The translations under genes were made by a program, and so were the position numbers. Under the pieces are notes generated by a model. It saw only the letters and a list, made by a program, of their open reading frames with translations. It was not told where the DNA came from and searched no databases. From a bacterium SCSIO 12741 (lineage in GTDB: Bacteria > Bacteroidota > Bacteroidia > Flavobacteriales_G > Salibacteraceae), in NCBI GenBank assembly GCA_024398055.1, contig CP073749.1:3782594-3846593 (forward strand): a DNA stretch of 64,000 nucleotides, in the 5' to 3' direction. This document shows, one piece after another, positions 8,792 to 17,818 of this stretch. Every line of letters begins with the position of its first letter. The stretch's first letter is position 1.

Positions 8792-9229
8792 ATGAATCAT
8801 TCTTTTCGATGTCAATGTCCGATCACCTCCGCCGTAGATATTATAGGTGATAAATGGACCATCGTAATTGTTAAACAAATGCTGATCGAGGGGAAAACCA
8901 CTTTTAAGGATTTTACGGACAGTACAGAAGCCATTGCCACCAACATACTTTCAACCCGCTTAAAAAACCTGGAGAGCTTTGGACTGATTACCAAGGAGAA
9001 GTTGCCACACAACAAAAAGACCAACATCTATCTTTTAACGGAAAGGGGACTGGCCCTGGCTCCGGTGATTCTTGAACTCACCCTATGGAGCGATGAGCAC
9101 TTACGTGAGTTTCACCCGGACCTACAAAAAGATGAACGCCTGGAATGGGTAAAAGAGAACAAGGAAGAGGCCTTTCAACTAACGGTAAAGAACTACAAGG
9201 CTAAGGTGGAAATGATAGCGGCCGGGTAA
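8792..9229 (+). CDS. HxlR-family winged-helix transcriptional regulator
   Basis: A 145-residue regulator of the HxlR type (MarR-related winged helix). The N-terminus has FRCQCPITSAVDIIGDKWTI, the conserved start of the family with its sensor-position cysteines. The recognition region follows (TNILSTRLKNLESFGLITKE) and then the wing. Members often sense quinones, aldehydes or other electrophiles through the N-terminal cysteine. Its neighbour is a divergently transcribed SDR reductase, so autoregulation and control of that enzyme are likely. Confidence 0.9.
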   Translation: MNHSFRCQCPITSAVDIIGDKWTIVIVKQMLIEGKTTFKDFTDSTEAIATNILSTRLKNLESFGLITKEKLPHNKKTNIYLLTERGLALAPVILELTLWSDEHLREFHPDLQKDERLEWVKENKEEAFQLTVKNYKAKVEMIAAG

Positions 9230-9257
9230 TTTTCGATTTATTACCTTGGCTCAGACC

Positions 9258-9632
9258 ATGTGCCAACATTGTTTTGACACCGAAAATTTTGGATTTAAAT
9301 CAGAGGCTCAGTTTCTTGAATTCGAGCAACTTCTCCAAGATAAACTCAAGGCATCCCATTATTTAGAAAGACTGAAGTGGGAGAACGACGATTTCGAAAA
9401 AGTCGAGGAGGTTTATCGATGTAATCATTGCCATACCATTTGGTGCCTTTCCATACCTGATATGGCTTGGAGAGGTTTTTTTCTCACTCAGAAAGAATGC
9501 GAAATACACCTGAATAATATCGCTGAATCGGATAAAGCCAAAGGGCGATGGGGTTGTTCACTGGCTTCCATTCTGCTAATAGTCCTACTTTTTTCATTTC
9601 TCTACATTCTGAATCGCTGGTTTATGAGTTAA
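9258..9632 (+). CDS. Zinc-ribbon-like protein with C-terminal membrane helix
   Basis: From the ATG at 9258 the protein has 124 residues. A TTG 12 bp upstream is the alternative start. Two cysteine pairs (MCQHC at the N-terminus and YRCNHCHTIWC near 54-64) suggest a zinc-binding fold. A single membrane segment lies near the C-terminus (ASILLIVLLFSFLYILN). It would therefore be tail-anchored, with the metal site in the cytosol. It is 28 bp downstream of the HxlR gene, but no functional link is evident. Confidence 0.5.
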   Translation: MCQHCFDTENFGFKSEAQFLEFEQLLQDKLKASHYLERLKWENDDFEKVEEVYRCNHCHTIWCLSIPDMAWRGFFLTQKECEIHLNNIAESDKAKGRWGCSLASILLIVLLFSFLYILNRWFMS

Positions 9633-9705
9633 AAATCGAAAGTCGGCATTTTCTGACGGCCGTCATGCTCATTTCATCATCCATTTCTAATTACCTTCGC
9701 CCCCC

Positions 9706-10254
9706 ATGCTTGAGGCGCTAAAATACCTGTTAATAACCCCTTTTAAACCAACTGCATCCTTTCGGAGTTTCAAAGAGGAGAGGCACATTTTTACCACTTC
9801 GCAATGGATGATCTTGGGTATTGTTCTGGTATTTGCTATTGATATGGGAGCACATTACGATCCCAAGTTTCACATGACTACCGGAGATTGGGTGGCCTTT
9901 TATGCAGGGCGATTGGTTGGATTGGTACTTACTTTTTTGTTGCCCACCTACATTGTAGCAGTGGTTCTCAAACGCAATGGATTTGAGGAGGTGACTTTTA
10001 AGAAGGCATTTCCCTATATGCTCATGATTGGGCTGCCTATCTATGCTTCAACTTGGGATGTTAACTGGTATTTCAGACCTGATGGATATGTGGGTTATAT
10101 CAAATGGGGAGCAAAATTTTGGGCTTGGTTACTACTCACCAAAGTCATCCGCCATTTGGCACCCGTTTCTGAGAGTAAATCCTGGGCAATCGCCTTTGGG
10201 GTTATCGTTATCGAATTCCTTTGGCACAGTGGATTTTGGGGAATAAGCCTGTAA
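9706..10254 (+). CDS. Multi-pass membrane protein, unknown
   Basis: A 182-residue protein with about four to five membrane segments (for example WMILGIVLVFAIDMG, LVGLVLTFLLPTYIVAVVL, WAIAFGVIVIEFLWHSG). The N-terminal ITPFKPTASFRSFKEE is cytosolic. I do not recognise a family, though Yip1/YIF1-like small membrane proteins look similar in layout. It lies 73 bp after the preceding gene and 166 bp before the sigma factor gene, so it is probably transcribed separately. Confidence 0.55.
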   Translation: MLEALKYLLITPFKPTASFRSFKEERHIFTTSQWMILGIVLVFAIDMGAHYDPKFHMTTGDWVAFYAGRLVGLVLTFLLPTYIVAVVLKRNGFEEVTFKKAFPYMLMIGLPIYASTWDVNWYFRPDGYVGYIKWGAKFWAWLLLTKVIRHLAPVSESKSWAIAFGVIVIEFLWHSGFWGISL

Positions 10255-10372
10255 ACCCAAAATCAGAATACCACCTTTTTAAAATCGACTTTTGGTTTTC
10301 GATAAGCTTTCTGAAAAAGGCCAAATGCAATCGAAGGCTGACCCATTTGAATAAAAAATCGAAAAAAAGGAA

Positions 10373-10397
10373 TGTAACACTTTTGTATCCTGGCGTT
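10373..10397 (+). promoter_or_regulatory. Possible ECF-type promoter upstream of the sigma factor gene
   Basis: TGTAACA at 10373-10379 and CGTT at 10394-10397 are spaced like the -35 and -10 elements of many ECF promoters, 24 bp before the sigma start codon. This would fit autoregulation. Only one copy is seen, so the call is tentative. Confidence 0.25.
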
Positions 10398-10420
10398 ATC
10401 CTATCAAAGCGTCGAACAAA

Positions 10421-11005
10421 ATGAGTTCCAATTCCACTTCATCAAAGCAAACCGTTCTCGAGCAGGAAGCCCTCGAAATCAAGCGGGCTCAAAAGGATTC
10501 TGCTCAGTTTGAGGTGTTGTATAAACGCTATTTTTTACCCGTTTTTCGTTTTGTACGTCAACGCGTGGGCAGCCATCACGATGCGGGAGACATTACCTCC
10601 CTTGTTTTTGCCAAGGCCTTGCATCAGCTACATCGATTTGAGCCTCGTGGAATAGCCTTTGGATCCTGGTTGTTTCGTTTGGCTTCCAATGAGGTGAATA
10701 ACCATTACCGCCAGTTAAAAAAGGAACGAACCCTTTTTGTATCAGATCGTGATTCGGAAACCATGGCCGATTGGGGGGGAGAAGAACTCCACGACCAGAA
10801 TCCAGAGGAGCGCAGAAGTCTGCTTATTCAATTGCTTCGAGAACTACCCCAAGCCGATGTGGAATTGATTGAATTGCGGTTTTTCGAACAGCGCTCCTTC
10901 CGCGAAATTGCGGAGATTCTTCAATTAACCGAAACCAATGCCCGGGTGAAGGTGCACCGGGTGGTAGACAAAATGCGCCGAATGATCAAAAGCAAGAAAT
11001 CATGA
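10421..11005 (+). CDS. RNA polymerase sigma-70 family (ECF) factor
   Basis: A 194-residue ECF sigma factor. Region 2 spans about residues 28-95 (FEVLYKRYFLPVFRFV ... GDITSLVFAKAL, then SWLFRLASNEVNNHYR). Region 4 spans about 130-185 (LIELRFFEQRSFREIAEIL, then ARVKVHRVVDKMRR). ECF factors direct RNA polymerase to a small envelope or stress regulon. The next gene starts within its stop (4-bp overlap) and encodes a single-pass membrane protein, the usual place for a membrane-bound partner or anti-sigma factor. Confidence 0.9.
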   Translation: MSSNSTSSKQTVLEQEALEIKRAQKDSAQFEVLYKRYFLPVFRFVRQRVGSHHDAGDITSLVFAKALHQLHRFEPRGIAFGSWLFRLASNEVNNHYRQLKKERTLFVSDRDSETMADWGGEELHDQNPEERRSLLIQLLRELPQADVELIELRFFEQRSFREIAEILQLTETNARVKVHRVVDKMRRMIKSKKS

Positions 11006-12617
11006 CAACGATAAAATCAGGAAACGAACATCAGCAGTTTAGCGATGAGGAGGCGTTGAAATACCAGAATTTTGACGAAGTGCTCAAGCTTCACGAAGAA
11101 ATGAGTTCAGGTAGTTCCTCTGGATTTAAGTCCTGGAAAACCTGGGGATTGAGCGCCATGCTGGCGCTCCTTTTGGCCGGCGGAATCTGGTATTTTAAAG
11201 ACGATTCCCTTCCAGCCGAAATATCCAATACCGAGTTTCAACCGCCAGAGTACTTTTCTTCTCCACTGGCCGGAGGTCTGCCCAGCTATGAGCAGTTGGA
11301 GGTAAAGAATCTTGATGCAGACAAGTATCTAAAAACTTCAACCGGAGCACAAATCTTTATTCCCGAGGAGGAATAGTCGACGAGAACGGGATGATTCCCG
11401 TAGGTCCCATCCAGCTGTTTTACCGCGAATACATGGATCAGAAGTCCATATTTCTGTCTGGAATTCCGATGACTTACGACACCCTCAAGGGCTCCTTTCC
11501 CTTTGAATCTGCAGGAATGTTTGAGTTAAGAGCTTTTCAAAACGGCGAGCCACTTTATGTTCATCCGGAGAAAGAATTGGAAGTGACACTTCTATCTTCT
11601 GATCAGCGGGATCACTTCAACCAATATATTCTTGAAGAAGAAACGGGCACCTGGAAATTCGTTCGGAAGGATACCGCCGGAACGATTTCCACGAAGAAAT
11701 TGAAACGACTCAAAGCTAAGTTGGAACAGGAAGAAGCGCTATATCAGGGCATGTTGCAAAGTCCTCCGGCCAAGCCATTATTGGAAAGCGCAGACCAAGA
11801 GAAATTCTCCATTAAGGCCAATCATCGGGAGTTTCCGGAGTTGCAGAGCTTTCAGGGATATCGCTTTCAGGTAAGCGATCGGGATACCGTGTACCAAGCC
11901 AAGTACGGAGGTTTTACCTGGAACAACGTGGATATAAGCAGAGGAAAGGGTGCTTCCGAATTTTTGGTCTGTTTTAGTCAGCGAAACCCTGAGCCGGGAA
12001 TCCCCAATCCCCTTTGTTTTCTATCCGATTTGGTGGTTCCCGAAGAAAGCTGGGCACAGGCCAATGATCGATACGAGGCTTTGTTTGCTACTTACGAAAA
12101 GGAATTGCTTGCTGTAGAAAAACGTCGGGATGATCTTAAAGTCAAATACGAGAAGAAAGCGGAAAAGCTTCGGGCCCAGCAAGAGCAGATGAAGGCACGT
12201 CGCTTTACCCTTGGAAAACGGGCCCAACAAGAGTTAAACCTTCAGCGAACCTTTGCGATCAATCAATTTGGGATTTGGAATTCCGATTACTTCTACCACA
12301 ACCCCAATTCACAGCGACTTTTAGCCTCTTACCAAACCCTCGAAGGGGAAGAGCTAAAACTCAACTCTGCGACCTTGGTACTTTGGGAAACTACCGCTAT
12401 TGTAAAAGGAAGTGCTAAAGATCTAAACTACTACCCCGGGATGGATCAAATGATTTGGTCCGTAATGGATAGTGGTTCAACCATAGCAGTGAGCATCGAC
12501 GAGTCTTTCAATAAAATTGAACCCGGCAGCAATTCCCATACCTTTACCATGGAGTTGATGACCGCCCAGGAGTTCGAAAAATTGGCCGGCAACAAAATCT
12601 CCGAGGGATGGCAATGA
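11002..12617 (+). pseudogene. Single-pass membrane envelope protein, sigma-factor partner, interrupted by a -1 frameshift
   Basis: The first frame (11002-11376) encodes a short cytosolic tail (about 47 residues), one membrane helix (WGLSAMLALLLAGGIWYF) and the periplasmic start ending TGAQIFIPEEE. The sequence resumes in another frame with GIVDENGMIPVGPIQLFYRE, then FLSGIPM, and ends at 12617. The joined motif TGAQIFIPE..VDENG...G.i...YRE....LSGIPM is conserved in Bacteroidota envelope proteins, so this was one protein of 538 residues. One added G at 11370-11371 repairs it. A helical coiled stretch (EKRRDDLKVKYEKKAEKLRA) lies in the second half. It overlaps the sigma gene by 4 bp. Confidence 0.8.
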
Positions 12618-13324
12618 AAATACCAGCAAATCAAATAAGAAAAAGCACATTACTCGTATTCATTCTCGTACTCACACTCGGTATAAACACACGCTCACAA
12701 ACCCACACCGAGTTCAAGGTAGAACGGCCCAAAACACCCATTGTCTTTGATCCTGAATACCGATACTTGTTTCAAAATGTAGAACATCCGATGTTTTTTA
12801 CTGTGGAAGACAGTACCAAGAATTTTACCCTTGAGGTACTTGGAGGAACTCTTCGAAAATCGGGAGATACCACTTGGATACGTCCATTGCAAAACGATAC
12901 CGTTTGGCTTCAGATTTTTGATTCTACAGCAGAGGGAATAGAACTAACCGCCATCCGTCGATTTAAGGTTTATCCTGAGCTCAAGCCTTATATTCAGCAG
13001 GTGCCATCTGATTCTTTTTTGTTTGACCTTCAGTTGGTTCCTAATCGCATTTATGCCGCTGCTCCTAATTACAAACAAAGGCTAAGGGTAACATCATTTA
13101 CCGTCAACTACATTGGTCCTGAAGGATCTCGTTCGGTAGATGTAGAGGGGGATATGCTTCCGCCCGAAATACGCAAGGAATTGGGCAGCCTCAATCGGGA
13201 TGTTTTTGTTCGTTATACCAATATTAGAGTGTCTTTTGGTAGAGGATTAACGGCCAGAATCGCCAACTACAACATCACTTTGATTACCACCAAGGGAAAG
13301 AAGATGCGGGAAATAAAGATGTGA
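12614..13324 (+). CDS. Exported protein with GldM C-terminal-like domain
   Basis: The start at 12614 gives a 4-bp ATGA overlap with the upstream gene and a clean signal peptide (residues about 11-29, STLLVFILVLTLGINTRSQ). An ATG 6 bp upstream is possible. The C-terminal part (LRVTSFTVNYIGPEGSR ... LGSLNRDVFVRYTNIRVSF) resembles the C-terminal beta domain of the gliding/T9SS protein GldM, but the protein is only 236 residues and lacks the GldM transmembrane N-terminus. As third gene of the sigma factor operon it is probably a periplasmic partner of the 11002 protein. The GldM resemblance is by pattern only. Confidence 0.6.
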   Translation: MKIPANQIRKSTLLVFILVLTLGINTRSQTHTEFKVERPKTPIVFDPEYRYLFQNVEHPMFFTVEDSTKNFTLEVLGGTLRKSGDTTWIRPLQNDTVWLQIFDSTAEGIELTAIRRFKVYPELKPYIQQVPSDSFLFDLQLVPNRIYAAAPNYKQRLRVTSFTVNYIGPEGSRSVDVEGDMLPPEIRKELGSLNRDVFVRYTNIRVSFGRGLTARIANYNITLITTKGKKMREIKM

Positions 13325-13325
13325 T

Positions 13326-14168
13326 TTATTGAGGTTTTACTTCCACGGCCCTGGCATCTGGAAAATGGGCTGTAAAAAAGCCATATCCACCTTCCACATT
13401 GGTGGGAAGAGACACCGGCTCACTCAAAAAGGGAACTGAAGTACTGGCGCGATCCCGTGCCTGTAAATAGTCGTAGTATTCAGACGTGATTTCGGATAAG
13501 GAGACGAGGATGGTGTCATTGTCCCAATCACTCAAAACTATACTTCCATTGTAGGGCTCGCCAAAGGCAGAATGCTCAATCAGGGTTGATTCAGAACGTC
13601 CATAAGTCAACGCAAAGTTTTCGTAGGTAGCTCCTTCGTCAGAATTGGCATAGCAGTTTACCAGGTAGTGGCTTCCTCCAGAGGTATTGGTAAAGGTAAA
13701 GTCAACCACAATTTCAAATCGCTCATAGCGGTATCGCTTTTGGGCCGTAACATTGTTGAGTGAAACCTGGGGAGGAACCAGTGTTTTGGAGGATACCTGC
13801 TGATCCTTCTTCGGATCGTAAACCGTAAGCTCGTATTCTTTATCGACTACTCTGGTAACTTCGGTTCCGGCATACATGCCATTGCCCAAATCCAGCAGCC
13901 GTTGAGATTCGTTGCCGTTGCTTAGAAAAACCTGACACCCGCTTACAAAAAGTTGGTTGAGTAGGGCTGTATCTCCACCTTCCCCTACGGGAGATTGTTC
14001 CAATGCCGTAAAGGATCGGGATACGTTGATGACCAATATCCGATCCGGAACAGAAATACTCGATACCACCAATTTCGATTCAGCCTGAGGCACATCAATA
14101 TCAATGGGCTTGGGCCGGCAGGAGCTGACCAAGGCAAGCAATGCTATGGGATAGATCCAATTTTTCAA
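13326..14168 (-). CDS. DUF4249-family lipoprotein
   Basis: A 280-residue lipoprotein. The signal ends in lipobox LVSSC (Cys17), followed by a beta-rich domain typical of DUF4249 (ESKLVVSSISVP at the start and a C-terminal VEGGYGFFTAH). Genes of this family nearly always follow a TonB-dependent receptor, and here the start overlaps the receptor stop by 4 bp. It is therefore expected to sit on the outer membrane as the substrate-binding or lid-like partner of that receptor. The ligand is unknown. Confidence 0.85.
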   Translation of the reverse strand: MKNWIYPIALLALVSSCRPKPIDIDVPQAESKLVVSSISVPDRILVINVSRSFTALEQSPVGEGGDTALLNQLFVSGCQVFLSNGNESQRLLDLGNGMYAGTEVTRVVDKEYELTVYDPKKDQQVSSKTLVPPQVSLNNVTAQKRYRYERFEIVVDFTFTNTSGGSHYLVNCYANSDEGATYENFALTYGRSESTLIEHSAFGEPYNGSIVLSDWDNDTILVSLSEITSEYYDYLQARDRASTSVPFLSEPVSLPTNVEGGYGFFTAHFPDARAVEVKPQ

Positions 14169-16474
14169 AATCTGTAGTTATAAGCAATGGAAGGAAGGAA
14201 ACCAAACAGTCCCGGTTGGGAGTATTTGTAACCCAGTCCATCGTCGCGTGGAACAATTTCGATTTGGTAAGGCGTGGCCCGGTTGTATACGTTGTATGCC
14301 CCAATATGCCATTCACCGTACCATTTGCGGTTGGCTTTTTCTTTGGGTTTTATAATCAGGTTGACATCCAGGCGGTGTGAATCGGACATCTTAACGGCAT
14401 TTCGATCCGAATAAATCGGGACGACTTCCACACCACTTAGTGAAGGGTTCGGTGCCAGGTACTGCCCAGTTTGAGCCGTAAAACGAGATCCGGTGGCATA
14501 TACCCAGATGGTGGAGAAGTGCAGTCGCTTGGTGATTTTAAAATTGAGGGCTACCGAAACGTCATGTCGCCGATCGTAACGGGCAAAGTATTGCTTACCG
14601 CCATTAAGTTCATCAAAGTCTCGAGTTGACCAGGATAGGGTATAGGCTACCCAGCCATAAATTCGGCCTTCATTTCTTTTGAGGAGGAATTCAAATCCAT
14701 AGGCATCACCACTTCCCTGAATCAGTTCATCTTCAAATTCGTTGTTGAGGATCAGGTTGGCACCTTCGCGGTATTCGATCAGGTTGTTCATCCATTTGTA
14801 ATAACTCTCGAAGGAAAAGCGCAGACCCGGCTTCTTGAAAAGGTGTTCGTATCCCACGGCAATTTGATCTGCATTCAGAGGTTTCACCTTTTCGGTAATG
14901 GGGTACCACATATCCGTAGGCAAGGCTACAGCTGAACTGGACACCCGATGCATGTATTGATTCATTCTCGAATAGCTGGCCTTCACCACATCGTTTTCGG
15001 TCAGGCTATATTTCGCGTTAATTCTGGGTTCAATTCCAGCATACCATTTTTTGCCCGTATTACTGGCTGAAAAGCGTAGACCCGCATTTACCGCTAGCAG
15101 ACTTCCAAAGAACCGATGTTCTGATTGTCCATACGCCGCATATTCTTGAAAGGTGAGGTTGGGTTGAGATTGACTTTCCAGGTATTCCGAAATCTCTCCT
15201 TGGGTATTAATAAGGTTGGGCTTAAAGATGTGATGCGTAAAGAGGGCTCCAAACTTTACGGTGTGATCACTTTTTCGATACCACTGATAATCGGTTTTTA
15301 GTCCATAATCGGTGATGTCAGATTTTACCCGAATTTGATTATCCTCATACCGACCGTTGATTTGATAGTCGAAAAAGGAATTGAAGAAGGAGACTTTTGA
15401 AAAGAGTTTCTTGTTGTAGATATGGTTCCAGCTTAAGGTATTGGTGAGGTTTCGTTTGTCAAATCCAAATCCGTTGCGGTTGTTAGCGCCCTCTCGATCC
15501 ACAATGGCCAGTACATCCTTACCGTAGTAGATGCTGTAGCGTAGAAAGTCTTTTTTAGAAAGGTTAATTCGGAATTTTCCGTTGAGGTCGTAGAAATAGT
15601 AAGGAATGTTTTCTCCTGCCAATTTCACCACTTGATCAATGTAGGTACGCCGCCCGGAAACCACAAACGACGCCTTTTTGTTCAGCATGGGGCCCTCCAC
15701 CGTCAACCGGGAGGAGAGTAAACCAACTCCACCAGAACCTGATAGTTTCTTGGCGTTGCCTTCTTTCATGGTGACATCAAAAATAGAGGAGAGACGTCCG
15801 CCATATTCTGCCGGGAAACCTCCTTTGATCACGGTAATGTCTTTAACCGCATCGGTATTGAAAATGGAGAAAAATCCAAACAAATGGGAGTACTCATACA
15901 CCGTTGCCTCATCCATCAGGACCAGGTTTTGATCGGCATCACCGCCGCGAACAAACATACCTGTAGTTCCCTCGATTCCACCGGAAATGCCAGGTAACAG
16001 TTGCATCACCTTTATAATATCCACCTCACCACCAATAGCAGGCATGTGGCGAATCTGTTTCATGGGAATTCGAATGGTACTCATTTGGGTAGAATGTACT
16101 TCTTCCTCTTGTTGCGATCGATCGCCCACCACTTCTACCGCCTTGAGAGATTCTTTTTTGGCATTCAATTCCACATTTAAAGGAGCAGACTGCGTGTGCG
16201 ATACGGGGATGTAAAAGGTCTCGTAGCCCAAAAAAGAAATTCCCAATTGAAGGGAATCTTTAGGAAGTTTACTGATGTCGGCTGTCAGGGAGAAATATCC
16301 ATAAGTATTGGTGGAAGTCCCGAGGGTAGAGCCTTTGATAAAAACGGTGGCAAATCCCAGCGGCTCTCCAGTAGCACCATCTTTCACTTGTCCCGACCAG
16401 GTAACCGTTTGTGCCAGTCCGGTAAAAGACAGCAGCACAGCCAATAAAGCAATAAAGGTTCCCAATCGATTCAT
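14165..16474 (-). CDS. TonB-dependent receptor with carboxypeptidase-like N-terminal domain
   Basis: An outer-membrane transporter of 769 residues from the ATG at 16474, where the signal peptide (MNRLGTFIALLAVLLSFTG) begins. An upstream in-frame start at 16519 is unlikely. A CarboxypepD_reg-like domain follows (WSGQVKDGATGEPLGFATVF), then the plug (MPAIGGEVDIIKVMQLLPGI ... GMFVRGGDADQNLVLMDEA ... VIKGGFPAEYGGRLSSI) and a long beta-barrel ending in an aromatic residue (SIAYNYRF). It imports a ligand with energy from TonB-ExbBD. The downstream DUF4249 lipoprotein is its partner. The substrate cannot be predicted. Confidence 0.92.
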   Translation of the reverse strand: MNRLGTFIALLAVLLSFTGLAQTVTWSGQVKDGATGEPLGFATVFIKGSTLGTSTNTYGYFSLTADISKLPKDSLQLGISFLGYETFYIPVSHTQSAPLNVELNAKKESLKAVEVVGDRSQQEEEVHSTQMSTIRIPMKQIRHMPAIGGEVDIIKVMQLLPGISGGIEGTTGMFVRGGDADQNLVLMDEATVYEYSHLFGFFSIFNTDAVKDITVIKGGFPAEYGGRLSSIFDVTMKEGNAKKLSGSGGVGLLSSRLTVEGPMLNKKASFVVSGRRTYIDQVVKLAGENIPYYFYDLNGKFRINLSKKDFLRYSIYYGKDVLAIVDREGANNRNGFGFDKRNLTNTLSWNHIYNKKLFSKVSFFNSFFDYQINGRYEDNQIRVKSDITDYGLKTDYQWYRKSDHTVKFGALFTHHIFKPNLINTQGEISEYLESQSQPNLTFQEYAAYGQSEHRFFGSLLAVNAGLRFSASNTGKKWYAGIEPRINAKYSLTENDVVKASYSRMNQYMHRVSSSAVALPTDMWYPITEKVKPLNADQIAVGYEHLFKKPGLRFSFESYYKWMNNLIEYREGANLILNNEFEDELIQGSGDAYGFEFLLKRNEGRIYGWVAYTLSWSTRDFDELNGGKQYFARYDRRHDVSVALNFKITKRLHFSTIWVYATGSRFTAQTGQYLAPNPSLSGVEVVPIYSDRNAVKMSDSHRLDVNLIIKPKEKANRKWYGEWHIGAYNVYNRATPYQIEIVPRDDGLGYKYSQPGLFGFLPSIAYNYRF

Positions 16475-16675
16475 GCCCTTAGAAGAAACAAAATTTGAAT
16501 TATAAATTCCCAGACGCAACGCAGAAAGTTGTTCCCGTAGTATACAAAACCATTAGCGTTGAGTTAAAGTTCGGAATTTGCCGACAAACGTGCAATATCA
16601 ATTTTCAATATTCAGGCTCAACGCTCAATTTCCATTCCAGAAAATTGAAAATTTCACCTGATCATTTAAAATTGT

Positions 16676-17752
16676 TCAGGGTTTCCAGTTGAGATCAGAG
16701 AACTTCTTCTTTCCTTTTCCAAAGAATTCCCAGACCAGGCTTTTAGGGTAGGTGCCCGATAGATTAGGTTGGTCCCATAGCTTTTTGGCTTCGCGGCGTT
16801 TTTTATACCATTTCGGAAAATAGTAGAGAAACTGACGATGGGCTTTGGATACCGCAAACATGGCCCTCACATTTCCTTCCGTTCCCATGCGTACTAAGGC
16901 CAGGAAGTCTAATGCAAATCGAATGGGGATGATGTAGAGCGCTTCGTAGGGCGGTAGGTTTTTGATCAGCATGATCAAACTGTTGCGAAAATTGAGATAG
17001 GCCTTCTTGGGATTGTCATAAGACAGACTTCCGCCACCTACATGATAGGCCACCGAACTTGGAATACACTTAATGCTGTAGCCCATGTTTTTGATACGCC
17101 AGCACAAGTCAATCTCTTCCATGTGGGCAAAGAAATCGTTGTCCAGTCCGCCGGCTTTCCAGTACAGGTCGGCTCGAACAAACATACAGGCTCCTGTGGC
17201 CCAGAAAATTTCTACCGGATCATCGTACTGTCCTTGATCTTCCTCAGTGAGAAAAAACAAACGTCCCCGGCAAAACGGATATCCCCATTTGTCCAGAAAA
17301 CCACCCGAGGCACCGGCATGTTCAAATCTTTCCCGCTCACGTTCGGCAATTACCTTGGGTTGAGCTGCGGCCAACCAAGGATCTTGTTTCATCATGTCCA
17401 CCACGGGCGCTACCCAGTTTTCAGCCACCGTAGCATCCTGGTTAAGCAGTACATATATGTCTGCTTCTACCTGCTTAAGTGCGTCGTTATAGCCTTGTGC
17501 AAATCCGTTGTTTTCAGCGTTGAAAACGTATCCCACTTCCGGAAACTTCTCTTGAACAAATTCCCGTGTGCCATCCGTAGAACAGTTATCAGCAACTACG
17601 ATTTCGGTATTGGGGTAGTGGGTGTTTTGTAAGACCTGAGGAAGAAATTCTTCCAGGTACTTTTTTCCGTTCCAGCACAGGATGACAACCGCAACCTTGG
17701 GATTTTCTCCGAGGCCGGCAGGAAGGGTATTATTCGATACTGAGGTGGTCAC
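16676..17752 (-). CDS. Glycosyltransferase family 2
   Basis: A 358-residue GT-A fold transferase of the rhamnosyltransferase-like GT2 group. Visible motifs are VAVVILCWNG (nucleotide-sugar binding strand), VADNCSTDGT, LLNQDATV in the position of the metal-binding DxD-like site, and FFAHMEEIDLCWRIKNMGY, the conserved ED..W.R helix with the catalytic base. It likely adds a sugar to lipopolysaccharide, exopolysaccharide or a glycoprotein at the inner face of the membrane. The C-terminus (about 270-320) is hydrophobic and basic and may attach to the membrane. It lies upstream of the TonB receptor with 200 bp between them. Confidence 0.9.
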   Translation of the reverse strand: MTTSVSNNTLPAGLGENPKVAVVILCWNGKKYLEEFLPQVLQNTHYPNTEIVVADNCSTDGTREFVQEKFPEVGYVFNAENNGFAQGYNDALKQVEADIYVLLNQDATVAENWVAPVVDMMKQDPWLAAAQPKVIAERERERFEHAGASGGFLDKWGYPFCRGRLFFLTEEDQGQYDDPVEIFWATGACMFVRADLYWKAGGLDNDFFAHMEEIDLCWRIKNMGYSIKCIPSSVAYHVGGGSLSYDNPKKAYLNFRNSLIMLIKNLPPYEALYIIPIRFALDFLALVRMGTEGNVRAMFAVSKAHRQFLYYFPKWYKKRREAKKLWDQPNLSGTYPKSLVWEFFGKGKKKFSDLNWKP

Positions 17753-17818
17753 CCGATGAGCTCTTGTGCTTTTGTTAAAAAGGCGTCAAAGATAGCGTTT
17801 TGAACGTACAACCGAAGT

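Noticed and set aside
3200-11400. Programmed -1 ribosomal frameshifting at the broken genes
   Set aside because: The sites at 3239, 4532 and 11370 lack an X XXY YYZ slippery heptamer, and the genes are unrelated. Missing bases in homopolymers explain them better.
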